This document shows positions 25,917 to 34,250 of a stretch of DNA of 64,000 nt, piece after piece. Positions within the stretch are counted from its first letter, which is position 1; each line of letters starts with the position of its first letter. The stretch is from Enterobacteriaceae bacterium UBA5654 (GTDB taxonomy: Bacteria > Pseudomonadota > Gammaproteobacteria > Enterobacterales > Enterobacteriaceae): the NCBI GenBank assembly GCA_002421005.1, contig DIJC01000020.1, positions 238,140 through 302,139 of the forward strand, read 5' to 3'. The notes below the pieces were generated by a model. That model saw only the letters and a program-made list of their open reading frames with translations, was not told the DNA's origin and did not search any database. A program made the position numbers and the translations under genes.

Positions 25917-25938
25917 GGCCCGGAAACGGGCCTTTTTT
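25917..25938 (+). terminator. Intrinsic terminator between YncE-like and receptor genes
   Basis: GGCCCG-GAAA-CGGGCC is followed by T6. It lies only 24 bp before the receptor start, so receptor expression must rely on partial read-through or an internal promoter. Confidence 0.85.
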
Positions 25939-25961
25939 CACTTTTAATCTCCGGATTGATT

Positions 25962-28163
25962 ATGCACAACACCAAACACTCCTCATTCCCGCTGCGCAAG
26001 ACCCTGCTTGCGCTGGCCGTGGGTGCTGCAACCCATACCGTCTTCGCGGCAGCGACGGACACAACGAAAAACAATAAAGAAGAGACGCTTGTGGTGCAGG
26101 CTGCGCCGAAAGACGACTTCAAAGCCGGTGGCAACGATCTGGTGCCTGCTTATCTGGACGGGCAGATTGCCCACGGTGGCCGCCTGGGGATGCTGGGCGA
26201 GCAGAAAGCGATGGACGTTCCATTTAACGTCATCGGCTTCACCTCGAAACTGGTACAGGATCAGCAGGCGAAAACCATCTCCGACGTGACCCGCAACGAC
26301 GCGGGCGTGCAGGCAGTGCAGGGTTACGGCAATTTTGCGGAAACGTACCGCATTCGTGGCTTCAACCTTTACGGCGATGACATGACCTTCGGCGGCCTGC
26401 CGGGCGTGGTGCCGCGTCAGGTGATGGACACCCAAATGCTGGAGCGCGTTGAAGTCTTTAAAGGCGCGAACTCGCTGGTTAACGGCGCGGCGTCCAGCGG
26501 CGTCGGCGGGATGATCAACCTTGAGCCGAAACGTGCGGAAGATACCCCGAACGCCACCGTGGGCGTTGATTACACTTCCGCTTCTCAGGTCGGCGGCACG
26601 CTGGATCTGGGCCGTCGTTTTGGCGATAACAATCAGTTTGGCGCGCGCGTGAACCTGGTGCATCGTGAAGGCGAAACCGCCGTTGAAGATGATAAGCACC
26701 GCACCACGCTTGCCGCTATCGGGCTGGACTACCGTGGCGACCGTCTGCGTTCCTCACTGGATTTCGGCTATCAGAAAAAGACCTTCCACGGCGGTGAAAC
26801 CGGCCTGAACATCAGCGGCGTCGATTTTATCCCGTCCGTGCCGGACACCACCAAAAGCTTCAGCCAGAAGTGGGCCTTCAGCGATATCGAAAACGAATTC
26901 GGGATGGCGAAAAGTGAATACGATCTGACCGATAACTGGACCGCTTACGCCGCGCTCGGAATGCAGCACGCGCACGAAACCGGGGTGTACAGCGCGCCAA
27001 AAGTGCTCAATAAGAACGGTGATGTCTCGGTCGGTCGTCTGGATACCAACCGCATCAGCGACGCTTACAGCGGCATGGGTGGCATTCGCGGCGACTTTGA
27101 TACCGGTTTTGTGTCGCACAAAGTCAACGTCGGCTATTCCGCACAAATCGAACAGGATAAAACCGCATGGCGGATGTCGTCGGTAAACCCGACCACCAAT
27201 ATTTATAATCCGCAGGATGTACCGATCCCCGCTAACGCCTTCTTTGGCGGCAACTATTCCGATCCGCTGACCACCACCCGCACCCGCGAGCAGGGCTGGC
27301 TGTTAAGCGATACCCTCGGCGTGCTGGATGACCAGTTGCTGTTCACCGCTGGCGCGCGTCATCAGAAAGTGGTGGTGCGTAACTACAGCAACGCCACCGG
27401 CGCGGAAGACACCTCCAGCCGCTATACCGAAAGTCGCTGGATGCCGACTTACGGCGTGGTTTACAAACTGCTGGAAGAAGTTTCCCTGTATGCCAACCAC
27501 ACCGAAGCATTACAGCCGGGCAGCGTTGCACCAAGAACGGCCACCAACTACGGTAAAAGCACCGGGATCGCGCACTCGAAACAAAATGAAGTGGGCGTAA
27601 AAGTGGATTACGACCGCGTGGGCGGCTCGCTGGCGCTGTTTGAAATTAAAAAACCGTCGGCAATCCAGGACAGCGTGACCGGGATCTACGCGCTGGATGG
27701 CGAACAGCGAAACCGTGGCGTTGAACTGAACGTCTTCGGTGAGCCGATGCTGGGCCTGCGTCTGAACGGCAGTAGCGTCTGGCTGGACCCGGAAATGACC
27801 AAAACCAAAGACGGGACCAATCAGGGTAAAGATGCTATCGGCGTGGCGCGCTTCTACATGGTGCTCGGCGCGGAATATGACATCAAACCGATTGACGGTC
27901 TGACCGCCACCGCCAAAGTGAACCATTCTGGTTCGCAGTACGCGAATGCGGCAAACACCAAAAAACTCGACGACTACACCACGCTGGATCTGGGCGTCCG
28001 CTACCGTATGCACCTGAATCAGCAGCAGAATGATATGGTGGTCCGCGTCGGCGTCGATAACGTTACCAATGAGAAATACTGGGCGAGCGTGGAAGACAAC
28101 GGCACTTACGTCTTCCAGGGCCAGCCGCGTACGCTGAAAGTCTCCATGAGCTACGACTTCTGA
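25962..28163 (+). CDS. TonB-dependent siderophore receptor (FcuA-like)
   Basis: This 733-residue outer-membrane receptor has a signal peptide (LALAVGAATHTVFA), a plug domain with NDAGVQAVQGYGNFAETYRI and EVFKGANSLVNGAASSGVGG, and a 22-strand barrel ending in the aromatic terminus MSYDF. A TonB-box-like EETLVVQA follows the signal peptide. The plug sequence recalls the Yersinia ferrichrome receptor FcuA, so a hydroxamate ligand is a reasonable guess. It sits behind the Fur-controlled YncE-like gene. The ATG at 25962 is preferred over the TTG two codons earlier. Confidence 0.88.
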   Translation: MHNTKHSSFPLRKTLLALAVGAATHTVFAAATDTTKNNKEETLVVQAAPKDDFKAGGNDLVPAYLDGQIAHGGRLGMLGEQKAMDVPFNVIGFTSKLVQDQQAKTISDVTRNDAGVQAVQGYGNFAETYRIRGFNLYGDDMTFGGLPGVVPRQVMDTQMLERVEVFKGANSLVNGAASSGVGGMINLEPKRAEDTPNATVGVDYTSASQVGGTLDLGRRFGDNNQFGARVNLVHREGETAVEDDKHRTTLAAIGLDYRGDRLRSSLDFGYQKKTFHGGETGLNISGVDFIPSVPDTTKSFSQKWAFSDIENEFGMAKSEYDLTDNWTAYAALGMQHAHETGVYSAPKVLNKNGDVSVGRLDTNRISDAYSGMGGIRGDFDTGFVSHKVNVGYSAQIEQDKTAWRMSSVNPTTNIYNPQDVPIPANAFFGGNYSDPLTTTRTREQGWLLSDTLGVLDDQLLFTAGARHQKVVVRNYSNATGAEDTSSRYTESRWMPTYGVVYKLLEEVSLYANHTEALQPGSVAPRTATNYGKSTGIAHSKQNEVGVKVDYDRVGGSLALFEIKKPSAIQDSVTGIYALDGEQRNRGVELNVFGEPMLGLRLNGSSVWLDPEMTKTKDGTNQGKDAIGVARFYMVLGAEYDIKPIDGLTATAKVNHSGSQYANAANTKKLDDYTTLDLGVRYRMHLNQQQNDMVVRVGVDNVTNEKYWASVEDNGTYVFQGQPRTLKVSMSYDF

Positions 28164-28173
28164 TCCTCGTAAG

Positions 28174-28191
28174 GCGGGCAGGGACGCCCGC
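28174..28191 (+). repeat. Stem-loop after the receptor gene
   Basis: GCGGGC and GCCCGC flank a six-base loop 10 bp after the stop codon, with AAGG/CCTT extending the stem. No U-run follows. Confidence 0.45.
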
Positions 28192-28268
28192 ACCTTCCAC
28201 GCGACTTGATGTCTGGCGTGCATAAGTGTTAAAAGGTGCCCCTTACTAAAACAACACAGGGGTTAGAC

Positions 28269-29660
28269 GTGAAAAACGCGTCGCTGGCATCCAGTCATTC
28301 TGCGGATGTCTCTGCGGACAGCAGTCCGACATTACACCGGGGTTTACAAAACCGACATATCCAGTTAATCGCGCTCGGCGGGGCCATTGGTACCGGGCTA
28401 TTCCTCGGTATTGGTCCGGCGATCCAGATGGCAGGCCCGGCGGTGGTGCTGGGCTACGCGATTGCCGGGATCATCGCTTTCCTGATTATGCGCCAGCTCG
28501 GTGAAATGGTGGTTGAAGAACCGGTTTCCGGTTCGTTTGCCCATTTCGCCTACAAATACTGGGGACCGTTCGCCGGATTTCTTTCCGGCTGGAACTACTG
28601 GGTGATGTTCGTGCTGGTTGGCATGGCGGAACTGACGGCGGCGGGCATCTATATGCAGTACTGGCTACCGGATGTGCCGACGTGGATCTGGGCCGCCGTG
28701 TTCTTCATTATCATCAACGCGGTCAATCTGGTGAATGTGCGTCTGTATGGTGAAACCGAGTTCTGGTTTGCGTTGATCAAAGTGCTCGCCATTATCGGGA
28801 TGATTGGCTTCGGTATCTGGATGCTGGTTTCCGGTCACGGCGGCGAGCGAGCAACGATTGACAATCTGTGGGCCCACGGCGGCTTCCTGGCAACCGGCTG
28901 GCACGGGCTGATCCTGTCGCTGGCGGTCATTATGTTCTCCTTCGGCGGGCTGGAGCTGATTGGCATTACCGCTGCCGAAGCGCGCGACCCGGAAAAGTCG
29001 ATCCCGAAAGCAGTCAATCAGGTGGTCTACCGCATCCTGCTGTTTTACATCGGCTCGCTGGTGGTGCTACTGGCGCTCTATCCGTGGATGGAAATTAAAT
29101 CCAACAGCAGCCCATTTGTGATGATTTTCCACGAGCTGAACAGCGACCTGGTGGCCTCGGCGCTGAACTTTGTCATTCTGGTGGCCTCGCTGTCGGTGTA
29201 TAACAGCGGCGTTTACTCGAACAGCCGGATGCTGTTTGGCCTGTCGGTGCAGGGCAACGCGCCGAAGTTTCTCACCCGCATCAGCCATCGCGGGGTGCCG
29301 GTGAACTCGCTGCTGCTGTCGGGCGCGATCACCTCGCTGGTGGTGCTGATCAACTACCTGCTGCCGCAAAAAGCCTTCGGCCTGCTGATGGCGCTGGTGG
29401 TGGCAACGCTGCTGCTGAACTGGATCATGATTTGCCTGGCGCACCTGAAGTTTCGCGCGGCAATGCGGCGCAAAGGGCGGCTGCCGAAGTTTAAGGCGCT
29501 GCTGTCGCCGGGCAGTAATTACCTGTGCATTGCCTTTCTGATGATGGTGCTGGGGCTGATGTGTACGATGGACGAAATGCGCCTGTCGGCCATTTTGCTT
29601 CCCGTCTGGATCGTTTTCCTGTTCATCGCCTTTAAATGTCTGCGTCGTAAAGCGGCCTGA
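28269..29660 (+). CDS. pheP: PheP, phenylalanine permease
   Basis: This 463-residue APC-superfamily symporter with 12 membrane segments takes up phenylalanine with protons. It matches E. coli PheP nearly throughout: LHRGLQNRHIQLIALGG, the unwound-helix motif AIGTGLFLGIG, GSFAHFAYKYWGPFAGFLSG and AAEARDPEKSIPKAV. The GTG at 28269 is the homologous start, with AGGGG seven bases upstream. It is a single gene followed by a 10-bp hairpin (29667-29691). Confidence 0.95.
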   Translation: MKNASLASSHSADVSADSSPTLHRGLQNRHIQLIALGGAIGTGLFLGIGPAIQMAGPAVVLGYAIAGIIAFLIMRQLGEMVVEEPVSGSFAHFAYKYWGPFAGFLSGWNYWVMFVLVGMAELTAAGIYMQYWLPDVPTWIWAAVFFIIINAVNLVNVRLYGETEFWFALIKVLAIIGMIGFGIWMLVSGHGGERATIDNLWAHGGFLATGWHGLILSLAVIMFSFGGLELIGITAAEARDPEKSIPKAVNQVVYRILLFYIGSLVVLLALYPWMEIKSNSSPFVMIFHELNSDLVASALNFVILVASLSVYNSGVYSNSRMLFGLSVQGNAPKFLTRISHRGVPVNSLLLSGAITSLVVLINYLLPQKAFGLLMALVVATLLLNWIMICLAHLKFRAAMRRKGRLPKFKALLSPGSNYLCIAFLMMVLGLMCTMDEMRLSAILLPVWIVFLFIAFKCLRRKAA

Positions 29661-29666
29661 TCTCCC

Positions 29667-29691
29667 TGTCCCGCTGGTTGACAGCGGGACA
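29667..29691 (+). terminator. Stem-loop after pheP
   Basis: TGTCCCGCTG and CAGCGGGACA form a perfect 10-bp stem with loop GTTGA, starting six bases after the pheP stop. A U-run is lacking, so it is a weak terminator or a 3'-protecting hairpin. Confidence 0.6.
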
Positions 29692-29758
29692 ATATCTCCC
29701 CTGCGTTTTATTGTGAGCCAACTCGCGGATCTGTCGTCTGACGCAGGATCTTTATTTT

Positions 29759-29801
29759 GTAATCGATTACTTTTCAATTGAGATGATTTGTAATCGATTA
29801 C
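29759..29801 (+). promoter_or_regulatory. Twin LacI-type operators of the sugar operon
   Basis: GTAATCGATTAC occurs at 29759-29770 and again at 29790-29801. Each is a perfect 12-bp palindrome with central CG, 31 bp apart (three helical turns), and each is followed by TTTT. They lie just before the transporter start, with a linked LacI regulator at the end of the cluster. Confidence 0.8.
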
Positions 29802-29821
29802 TTTTTAAAGGTGAGGCGAAA

Positions 29822-31069
29822 ATGGTTACGACAACTGAAACCCACGGCAGGGGAGGCGTGCAGCATCGGCTTCTTGTGCCCCGTCTGTCATTAATGATGT
29901 TTTTACAGTTTTTCATCTGGGGAAGCTGGTCGGTTACGCTGGGGCTGGTAATGACCCAGCACAACATGTCGCTACTGATTGGCGATGCGTTCTCGGCGGG
30001 ACCGATTGCCTCTATTCTCTCGCCGTTCGTGCTGGGAATGCTGGTGGACCGCTTCTTCGCCTCGCAAAAGGTAATGGCGGTCATGCACCTGCTCGGTGCG
30101 GCGATCCTCTGGTTTGTGCCGCAGGCGCTGGTGGCGCAAAACGGCGCGCTGCTGATTGGTCTGCTTTTCGGCTATACGCTGTGCTACATGCCAACCCTGG
30201 CGCTGACCAATAATATTGCCTTCCACAGCCTGGCGAACATCGACAAAACCTTCCCGGTCGTGCGCGTGTTCGGCACCATCGGCTGGATTATTGCCGGGAT
30301 CTTCATCGGCGTGACCGGCATTTCAGACACCACCGGCATCTTTACTCTGGCGGCGATTTGCTCGGTGATCCTCGCGCTCTACAGTCTGACCCTGCCACAT
30401 ACGCCAGCCCCGGCGAAAGGGCTGCCGGTAAAAGTGCGCGATCTGTTCTGCGCCGATGCCTTTGCCCTGCTGAAAACGCGCCACTTCTTTATCTTCTCTT
30501 TATGCGCCACGCTGATTTCCGTGCCGCTCGGCACCTATTATGCCTATACCGCGTCGTATCTGGCGGACGCGGGCGTGGGCGATGTTAGCACCGCAATGTC
30601 CTTCGGTCAGATGTCGGAAATCTTTTTCATGCTGGTGATCCCGCTGCTGTTCCGGCGGCTGGGGGTGAAATACATGCTGCTGATCGGCATGTTCGCCTGG
30701 TTCGTGCGCTATGCGATGTTTGCGCTGGGCGTCAGCGAAGAGGGGCGCATCCTGCTGTATCTCGGGATTTTGCTGCACGGCGTTTGTTACGATTTCTTCT
30801 TCGTGGTCGGCTTTATTTATACCGATCGGGTGGCGGGGGAGAAGGTCAAAGGCCAGGCCCAGAGCATGATTGTGATGTTCACTTACGGGATCGGGATGCT
30901 GCTCGGCTCGCAGATTTCCGGGGCGTTGTACAACCGTCTGGTGGCCGGGCAAACCGTGCCGCAGGCGTGGGTCACGTTCTGGTGGATCCCGGCGATTGCC
31001 GCCGCCGTTATTGCCCTGATTTTCCTTTTCTCTTTCCACTATCGCGATGAAAAAGAGGAGGGCGTATGA
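29822..31069 (+). CDS. NHS-family MFS transporter (NupG/XapB-like)
   Basis: The 415-residue protein has 12 hydrophobic segments. MMFLQFFIWGSWSVTLGLVM and the later VRVFGTIGWIIAGIFIG and FTYGIGMLLGSQISG are typical of the nucleoside:H+ symporter family (NupG, XapB, YegT). The ATG at 29822 has AGGTGAGG upstream. It is the first gene of an operon with an isomerase-like and a Gfo/Idh/MocA protein, so the substrate may be a nucleoside or a sugar derivative. It overlaps the next gene by 4 bp. Confidence 0.85.
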   Translation: MVTTTETHGRGGVQHRLLVPRLSLMMFLQFFIWGSWSVTLGLVMTQHNMSLLIGDAFSAGPIASILSPFVLGMLVDRFFASQKVMAVMHLLGAAILWFVPQALVAQNGALLIGLLFGYTLCYMPTLALTNNIAFHSLANIDKTFPVVRVFGTIGWIIAGIFIGVTGISDTTGIFTLAAICSVILALYSLTLPHTPAPAKGLPVKVRDLFCADAFALLKTRHFFIFSLCATLISVPLGTYYAYTASYLADAGVGDVSTAMSFGQMSEIFFMLVIPLLFRRLGVKYMLLIGMFAWFVRYAMFALGVSEEGRILLYLGILLHGVCYDFFFVVGFIYTDRVAGEKVKGQAQSMIVMFTYGIGMLLGSQISGALYNRLVAGQTVPQAWVTFWWIPAIAAAVIALIFLFSFHYRDEKEEGV

Positions 31070-32094
31070 GAACCATCAAAGGGCCAGGACTGTTTTTATC
31101 GCAGTTCATCAGCGACAAGCCGCCGTTTAACTGTCTCGAGGGGCTGGCGGCATGGGCGGCGGGACTGGGCTATCAGGCGTTACAGATCCCCTGTCACAAC
31201 AAAGCGATTTTCGATCTGCCGCGCGCGGCGGAAAGTCAGACCTACTGCGATGAAATTCGCGGCATGCTGGCAGAGCACGGGCTGGTGATTAGCGAGCTGT
31301 CGACGCATCTGGAAGGGCAACTGATTGCCGTACACCCGGCGTATGATGCCGCGTTTGACGGTTTCGCGCCCGCTCACCTGCGCGGCAACGCAGGCGCGCG
31401 TCAGGTGTGGGCAGCGCAAACTCTCCGCCAGGCGGCGGCGGCCTCTTCCCGGCTGGGACTCACCGCCCACGCCACCTTTTCCGGCGCGCTGGCGTGGCCC
31501 TATTTTTACCCCTGGCCACCGCACAATGCGGCGCTGCTGGAAGATGCCTTTGACGAACTGGCGCGGCGCTGGCGTCCCCTCCTCGACACCTTCGATCAAC
31601 ACGGTGTGGATCTGTGCTATGAAATCCATCCGGGCGAGGACCTGCACGACGGCGCGACTTTCGAGCGCTTTCTGCACAAGGTGGATAACCATCCGCGCTG
31701 CAATATGCTCTACGATCCCAGCCATCTGCTGTTGCAGCACATTGATTATCTGGCCTGGCTCGACATCTATCATTCGCGTATTAAAGCGTTTCACGTCAAG
31801 GACGCGGAGTTTCGCAGTAACGGGCGCAGCGGCGTTTACGGTGGCTACCAGCCGTGGATCGACCGCGCCGGACGCTTCCGTTCGCCGGGTGACGGTCAGG
31901 TCGATTTCAACACCATTTTCAGTAAGCTGGCCCAGTATGACTATCCGGGCTGGGCGGTGCTGGAATGGGAATGCTGCCTGAAAGAGGGCGAAACCGGGGC
32001 GCGCGAAGGCAGCGAATTTATCCGCCGCCATATCATCCCGGTCTCGGCGCGGGCGTTTGATGATTTCGCCGCGGGTAGCGGGGTACGGCAATGA
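31066..32094 (+). CDS. Sugar isomerase/epimerase-like TIM-barrel protein
   Basis: This 342-residue protein belongs to the xylose-isomerase-like AP-endonuclease-2 superfamily. Probable metal ligands are E in CYEIHPGED, D and H in LYDPSHLLLQH, H in AFHVKDAEF and E in VLEWECCLKEG. Relatives include sugar epimerases, 2-keto-myo-inositol dehydratase and recently described 3-keto-glycoside-processing enzymes. Start and stop overlap both neighbours by 4 bp, so it is tightly coupled to the transporter and the dehydrogenase. The substrate is not known. Confidence 0.8.
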   Translation: MRTIKGPGLFLSQFISDKPPFNCLEGLAAWAAGLGYQALQIPCHNKAIFDLPRAAESQTYCDEIRGMLAEHGLVISELSTHLEGQLIAVHPAYDAAFDGFAPAHLRGNAGARQVWAAQTLRQAAAASSRLGLTAHATFSGALAWPYFYPWPPHNAALLEDAFDELARRWRPLLDTFDQHGVDLCYEIHPGEDLHDGATFERFLHKVDNHPRCNMLYDPSHLLLQHIDYLAWLDIYHSRIKAFHVKDAEFRSNGRSGVYGGYQPWIDRAGRFRSPGDGQVDFNTIFSKLAQYDYPGWAVLEWECCLKEGETGAREGSEFIRRHIIPVSARAFDDFAAGSGVRQ

Positions 32095-33191
32095 TCCAGG
32101 TCGGCATCATCGGCAGCGGGTTTATCGGTCCGGCACACCTTGAAGCCCTGCGGCGGCTGGGGAATGTGCAGGTGGTGGCACTCGCCGACAGCTCGCTGGA
32201 GGGGGCGCAGCAAAAAGCGCGGGCGTTGCACGTGCCGCACGCTTACGGCCGCGTTGAGGATCTGCTGGCGCATCCGGGGTTGCAGGTGGTGCATAACTGC
32301 ACGCCGAATCACCTGCATGCCGACGTTAACCGGCAAATCCTTCTGGCGGGCAAGCATGTGTTCTCGGAAAAACCGCTGTGCATGACCGGCGAAGAGGCAC
32401 GCGAGCTGGTGCAACTGGCGGAGCAGACGGGGGTAGTTCACGGCGTCAGCTTTGTTTATCGCCAGTTTGCGATGGTTCAGCAGGCGGCGAGTATGCTGCG
32501 CGCGGGCAGCGTCGGACGGCTGTTTGCCGCGCACGGCAGCTATTTGCAGGACTGGATGCTGCTGGAAACCGACGACAACTGGCGGGTGGATGCCGCGCTG
32601 GGCGGACGCTCGCGGGCGGTAGCGGATATCGGCTCGCACTGGTGCGACACCGTCCAGTTCGTGACCGGCCAGCGGATTAGCGAGGTGATGGCGGATCTGT
32701 CGATCGTCTGGCCAACGCGCAAGGCGGGCAATGTGACGCGCCCGGTTTCCACCGAAGATCTCGGTTCGGTACTGATCCGCTTTGCCGACGGCAGCAAAGG
32801 CAGTTTCCTCGTTTCGCAGGTCAGCGCCGGGCGGAAAAACCGGCTGAGCTTTGAAATCAACGGCAGCGAACGCTCGCTGGCATGGGATCAGGAAACGCCC
32901 CAGCAGTTATGGATCGGCGAGCGCCTGCGCCCTAATCAGCTGTTAAGCGACGATCCCCGCCTGATGAACGACGATGTCGCTGCCAGCGCCCATTTTCCCG
33001 GCGGGCATATCGAAGGCTGGCCCGACGCCTTTAAAAACATGATTGCGCAGTTTTATCAGGCGGTGCAGGACGGTCACATGCCGGAAAATCCGTCATTCGC
33101 GTCATTCCACGATGGCGCAAACGTAATGCATATTATTGATGCCATTATGAAAAGCCACCTTGAGCAGCGCTGGGTGCGCGTTGAGTCGTAA
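32091..33191 (+). CDS. Gfo/Idh/MocA-family oxidoreductase
   Basis: The 366-residue NAD(P)-dependent dehydrogenase has an N-terminal Rossmann motif (VGIIGSGFIGPAHLEAL) and the family's catalytic lysine in FSEKPLCMTGEEA. The C-terminal domain has DIGSHWCD with the conserved histidine. Family members oxidise a ring hydroxyl of sugars or inositols. With the isomerase-like partner a reversible 3-keto-sugar route is plausible (compare YcjS/YcjR in E. coli). A terminator hairpin follows at 33197. Confidence 0.85.
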   Translation: MIQVGIIGSGFIGPAHLEALRRLGNVQVVALADSSLEGAQQKARALHVPHAYGRVEDLLAHPGLQVVHNCTPNHLHADVNRQILLAGKHVFSEKPLCMTGEEARELVQLAEQTGVVHGVSFVYRQFAMVQQAASMLRAGSVGRLFAAHGSYLQDWMLLETDDNWRVDAALGGRSRAVADIGSHWCDTVQFVTGQRISEVMADLSIVWPTRKAGNVTRPVSTEDLGSVLIRFADGSKGSFLVSQVSAGRKNRLSFEINGSERSLAWDQETPQQLWIGERLRPNQLLSDDPRLMNDDVAASAHFPGGHIEGWPDAFKNMIAQFYQAVQDGHMPENPSFASFHDGANVMHIIDAIMKSHLEQRWVRVES

Positions 33192-33196
33192 GCGAT

Positions 33197-33221
33197 TGCC
33201 CGGTTCGCCGGGCATCCGTTT
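33197..33221 (+). terminator. Intrinsic terminator after the dehydrogenase gene
   Basis: TGCCCGG-TTCG-CCGGGCA with a stable tetraloop is followed by TCCGTTTT. It separates the three structural genes from the regulator gene. Confidence 0.7.
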
Positions 33222-33269
33222 TGTGATAGCCTGCAACTCTTAACGCCAACCGCAGGATTTGTCGTCACG

Positions 33270-34250
33270 ATGTCCATTCAAAAAATTGCCCAGCTTGCCG
33301 GGGTCTCGGTGGCGACGGTATCACGCGTGCTCAATAACAGTGATACCGTCAAACCGCAAAACCGCGAGCGCGTGCTGGCGGCGATTGCGGAAAGTAACTA
33401 CCAGCCGAATCTGCTGGCGCGTCAGCTTCGTACCGCGCGCAGCTCAATGATCCTGGTGATGGTCTCCAACATTGCCAACCCGTTTTGCGCCGCCGTGGTG
33501 AAGGGCATTGAAGAAGAAGCAGAGAAAAACGGCTACCGTATTCTGCTGTGCAATTCCGGCTCGGACATCGAGCGCTCGCGCTCCGGCCTGAAGCTGCTGT
33601 CCGGTAAAATCGTCGATGGCATTATCACCATGGATGCCTTCTCCAGACTACCGGAACTCGGCACGCTGATTGGCGACGCGCCGTGGGTGCAGTGCGCCGA
33701 ATATGCCGACAGCGGGGCGGTTTCCTGCGTTGGGATCAACGATGTGGACGCGGCCCAGCATGTGGTGTCGTATCTCGCCGACAGCGGGCGACAGCGGGTG
33801 GCGCTGATCAACCACGATCTGAGTTATAAATACGCCCGCCTGCGCGAGCGCGGATATAAAAGCGTGGTGCATACCCGTGGTCTGGCGTATCAGGCGGTGG
33901 AGTATGCCAGCGAGCTAAGTGCGGCGGCGGGGAAAGCGGCGATGGAAAAACTGCTGGCGGCGCAGCCGCGCCCGGATGCGATTTTTGCCGTCTCCGACAC
34001 CCTCGCGGCAGGGGCCATTCGCGCTATTGAACAGGCCGGCCTAAACGTGCCGGAAGATATTGCGGTGGTGGGCTTTGACGGAACCGATCTGGCGGAGATG
34101 ATCTCCCCGCAGCTCACCACTATCGAGCAGCCGTCGCGGGAGATTGGTCGCAAGGCGGTTGGGCTGCTGCTGAATAAAATCGACAACCCGGACTCGCGCC
34201 CGGAACGCATTATGATGGCGTGGCATTTTATTTCCCGCGCCAGCGCTTAA
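33270..34250 (+). CDS. LacI-family repressor of the adjacent operon
   Basis: The 326-residue protein has a LacI-type helix-turn-helix and hinge (IQKIAQLAGVSVATVSRVLN, then LLARQLRTARS) followed by a periplasmic-binding-protein-like effector domain (DAIFAVSDTLAAGAIRAIEQ, VVGFDGTD, PQLTTIEQPSREIG). It lies 78 bp after the operon it probably represses by binding the twin GTAATCGATTAC sites. Its stop codon overlaps that of the convergent slam gene by 4 bp (TTAA). Confidence 0.9.
   Translation: MSIQKIAQLAGVSVATVSRVLNNSDTVKPQNRERVLAAIAESNYQPNLLARQLRTARSSMILVMVSNIANPFCAAVVKGIEEEAEKNGYRILLCNSGSDIERSRSGLKLLSGKIVDGIITMDAFSRLPELGTLIGDAPWVQCAEYADSGAVSCVGINDVDAAQHVVSYLADSGRQRVALINHDLSYKYARLRERGYKSVVHTRGLAYQAVEYASELSAAAGKAAMEKLLAAQPRPDAIFAVSDTLAAGAIRAIEQAGLNVPEDIAVVGFDGTDLAEMISPQLTTIEQPSREIGRKAVGLLLNKIDNPDSRPERIMMAWHFISRASA

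Noticed and set aside
31325..31981. Plus-strand 218-codon frame inside the isomerase gene
   Set aside because: It is a shifted frame of a well-supported coding sequence and has Arg/Pro-rich shadow composition.
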